NCBI GenBank assembly: GCA_020860865.1
Contig: JAJBTL010000336.1
Location: 1-7,006 of the forward strand
Reading direction: 5' to 3'
DNA from: Planctomycetota bacterium
GTDB lineage: Bacteria; Planctomycetota; SZUA-567
Length of the DNA stretch: 7,006 nt
The position numbers and the translations under genes were made by a program. The notes below the pieces were generated by a model. That model saw only the letters and a program-made list of their open reading frames with translations. It did not search any database and was not told the origin of the DNA. Shown piece by piece: positions 6,137 to 7,006 of this stretch (its first letter is position 1; each line of letters begins with the position of its first letter).

Positions 6137-6568
6137 GTCACCCTCCAGCGACTCTCGTGGCGAGAGCTGGCTGCGGAGCGGTGTATACCAATACCGTTTT
6201 ACACGGTGTCGGCGGGGTACTTCTGATATAACTACGTATAGCGCGAAAATTTAACGCGTAGTTGTCGTCGTTGTACAAATATCGTGTTCACAGAGTGACA
6301 GGCGAGGGCGGAACGCTACACGCGTACCGGCTCGGCGCGCCTGGTCGACCACCACCTGTTTCGCCGTTTGGTCAGGCAGTGCCGGCGTATGGCACGTGCC
6401 GGCCTGGCGGCTGCATGGGCGTTCTGCACCGGGCGGCCGGAGCCGCTCATGAGGAACAGGCGCCAGGCGGAAAACTTACCGCCGTGGCGTCCCGGTGTAA
6501 CGCGGATTTTTCATCGGCTTAACCCACGTGACCCGACGCAGGGATGTATTTGCCCTTCATCAACCTTC

Positions 6569-6596
6569 ATGATACGCGCCCAACGGACATTGTCAA
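6569..6596 (-). promoter_or_regulatory. Strong leftward sigma70 promoter facing the hairpin region
   Basis: On the minus strand TTGACA (6596-6591, 6/6) is followed after 16 bp by TATCAT (6574-6569, 5/6), giving a predicted start near 6562 and transcription leftward into the hairpin-rich gap. No leftward open reading frame of credible size lies downstream, so any product would be non-coding or very small. The element lies 44 bp upstream of, and divergent from, the CI-type gene. Neighbouring repeats could be operators for that protein: CCTTCAT twice at 6554-6560 and 6564-6570, and the near-palindrome AGGTTAAACCCT at 6607-6618. Confidence 0.5.
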
Positions 6597-6639
6597 CAAC
6601 TTTTTTAGGTTAAACCCTATCACCGGTCGGACAGCCATT

Positions 6640-6942
6640 ATGATTGATAAACAGGCCATATGTGGGCGCTTTTTCTCCTGTTACGGCGATTACTCGCGGC
6701 GCGGGCTGGCAAAAATTCTCGGGGTGCGCCAGCCGACGGTGACGGAATGGTCGAGTGGCGGCCGGGTGCCGTGGAATAAATTGAAATACTTATCAGACAG
6801 TCAAGGGGTGAGTTGGGACTGGTTGATTGACGGGATTGAGCCGAAGTGGAGCCGAAAAAACCACGCATGCCGGATTCAACCCGCCCGGAGTTTGACGCCG
6901 CCCCCATTAACGATCGGTTTTTCTCCCTTTTTCAGCCCATGA
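6640..6942 (+). CDS. Phage CI-repressor-type helix-turn-helix protein
   Basis: The 100-residue product, starting MIDKQAICGRFFSCYGDYSR, carries the helix-turn-helix domain of the bacteriophage CI repressor family over residues ~5-66. Landmarks are RRGLAKILGVRQPTVTEWSS (recognition helix around 30-38), GGRVPWNKL (40-48) and the diagnostic GVSWDWLIDG (56-65). It should bind an operator, most simply the divergent promoter just upstream. There is no peptidase domain, so it is not a full-length self-cleaving repressor. From residue ~70 on the sequence (WSRKNHACRIQPARS...) has no family resemblance and overlaps another helix-turn-helix frame, suggesting that the true protein continues by frameshift. 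The start is uncertain. ATG 6640 begins exactly at the domain but has only a weak Shine-Dalgarno site, and the in-frame ATG at 6544 would add 32 residues over the promoter. Confidence 0.75.
   Translation: MIDKQAICGRFFSCYGDYSRRGLAKILGVRQPTVTEWSSGGRVPWNKLKYLSDSQGVSWDWLIDGIEPKWSRKNHACRIQPARSLTPPPLTIGFSPFFSP
6855..6861 (+). other. Phased -1 slippery heptamer A_AAA_AAC
   Basis: In the frame of the gene starting at 6640 the codons read CGA AAA AAC, so bases 6855-6861 form A_AAA_AAC, a classic X_XXY_YYZ slippery site in the correct phase. A -1 shift here continues as KKPRMPDSTRPEF and enters the second helix-turn-helix frame. The window ends too soon to judge any downstream stimulatory structure with confidence. 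A one-base length error or mutation in the run of six A would give the same picture. Confidence 0.4.
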
Positions 6943-7006
6943 GCCAGACAACCATCGCCCGGACTTTCGACATCGCCCCGGCGTCGGTGAACGAGTGGTT
7001 CAGCGA
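6867..7006 (+). CDS. Second CI-type helix-turn-helix reading frame, partial
   Basis: In the -1 frame relative to the preceding gene, an open frame runs to the window edge. From the ATG at 6867 it reads MPDSTRPEFDAAPINDRFFS, then LFQPMSQTTIARTFDIAPAS and VNEWFS. The part from INDRFFS aligns with the first gene's domain: RFFS, then IARTFDIAPASVNEWFS against LAKILGVRQPTVTEWSS. It is therefore a second, paralogous copy cut off in the recognition region. The frame is open from 6840 after a TGA at 6837-6839. GTG at 6846 is an alternative start, and ATG 6867 has GGAG 15 bases upstream, which is far. It overlaps the first gene by 76 bases or more, unusually long for separate genes. It is either an overlapping gene or the second half of one tandem-domain protein made by frameshifting. 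Confidence 0.6.
   Translation, partial: MPDSTRPEFDAAPINDRFFSLFQPMSQTTIARTFDIAPASVNEWFS

Larger units (their letters stand above)
5656..6489. ncRNA. Hairpin-dense non-coding region, candidate large structured RNA
   Basis: The whole gap 5581-6639 lacks a convincing gene but holds many strong stem-loops. Arms by position: 5656-5666/5675-5685 (11 bp, one wobble); 5744-5750/5779-5785; 5832-5848/5854-5868 (15 bp, two bulged C); 5953-5962/5979-5988 (10 bp); 6005-6014/6027-6036 (10 bp); 6083-6090/6095-6102 (8 bp, CTCG loop); 6145-6157/6161-6170 (10 bp with bulge); 6230-6236/6257-6263; 6375-6383/6391-6400 (9 bp, one bulge); 6461-6470/6479-6489 (10 bp, one bulge). It is visibly more AT-rich than the genes to its left. 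The wobble in the first stem favours a plus-strand RNA, while the best nearby promoter (6569-6596) points leftward, so the strand is unresolved. An array of palindromic repeats or a decayed mobile element are alternatives. Confidence 0.35.

Noticed and set aside
5719..6254. Two plus-strand frames (5719-5928 and 5925-6254) with an ATGA overlap and a GAAGG before the first
   Set aside because: The overlap looks operon-like, but the products match nothing I know. Third-position GC is only moderate, unlike neighbouring genes, and the codons run straight through strong hairpins. Conservation data could revive them.
5656..6489. CRISPR array
   Set aside because: The hairpins differ in sequence and spacing. 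The only exact repeat is one 14-bp pair.
6262..6613. Overlapping plus-strand frames 6262-6522 and 6368-6613
   Set aside because: Neither has a ribosome binding site or recognisable domain. They overlap each other and strong inverted repeats.

Overview
The window reads as a chromosomal stretch of a high-GC bacterium, with an abrupt change of character in the last ~1.4 kb. The five host-type genes are GC-rich, with Shine-Dalgarno sites of the AGGAGG type and sigma70-like promoters. A DUF4416 protein and a divergent GH20-like glycosidase-fold protein are encoded together. That would fit a Gram-negative lineage such as the PVC group (Lentisphaerae, Planctomycetes and relatives) or a deltaproteobacterium-like group, but nothing here fixes the taxon and this is a weak inference.

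Left part (1-2706, all minus strand): a truncated gene with a Pro/Glu/Ala-rich N terminus (1-230), a ~180 bp gap with a dyad at 349-372, then a two-gene unit. In transcription order the unit is a GH20-like protein (955-2706) followed after one base by a DUF4416 protein (411-953). A probable leftward promoter lies at 2811-2840.

Middle (2707-5580): a 507-bp divergent intergenic region holds an elaborate inverted-repeat element at 2824-2896 and an 11-bp-armed dyad at 3051-3106. A good extended -10 promoter follows, then pyruvate kinase (3214-4635) and an SGNH/GDSL esterase (4712-5386), both plus strand and probably co-transcribed. A strong intrinsic terminator at 5551-5580 closes the unit. The kinase carries the residue pattern of K+-independent enzymes and an unusual GDLD in place of GDLG.

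Right part (5581-7006): about 1.06 kb has no convincing gene but is crowded with stem-loops, roughly one every 70-80 bases. Next come a strong leftward promoter and a small gene for a phage CI-type helix-turn-helix protein (6640-6942). A second, paralogous helix-turn-helix reading frame runs off the right edge. The two frames are offset by -1, and a correctly phased slippery heptamer A_AAA_AAC sits exactly where the frames should join. The hairpin-rich stretch (possible large structured RNA) next to a phage-like repressor, together with the possible frameshift fusion, is the part of the window most likely to be new.
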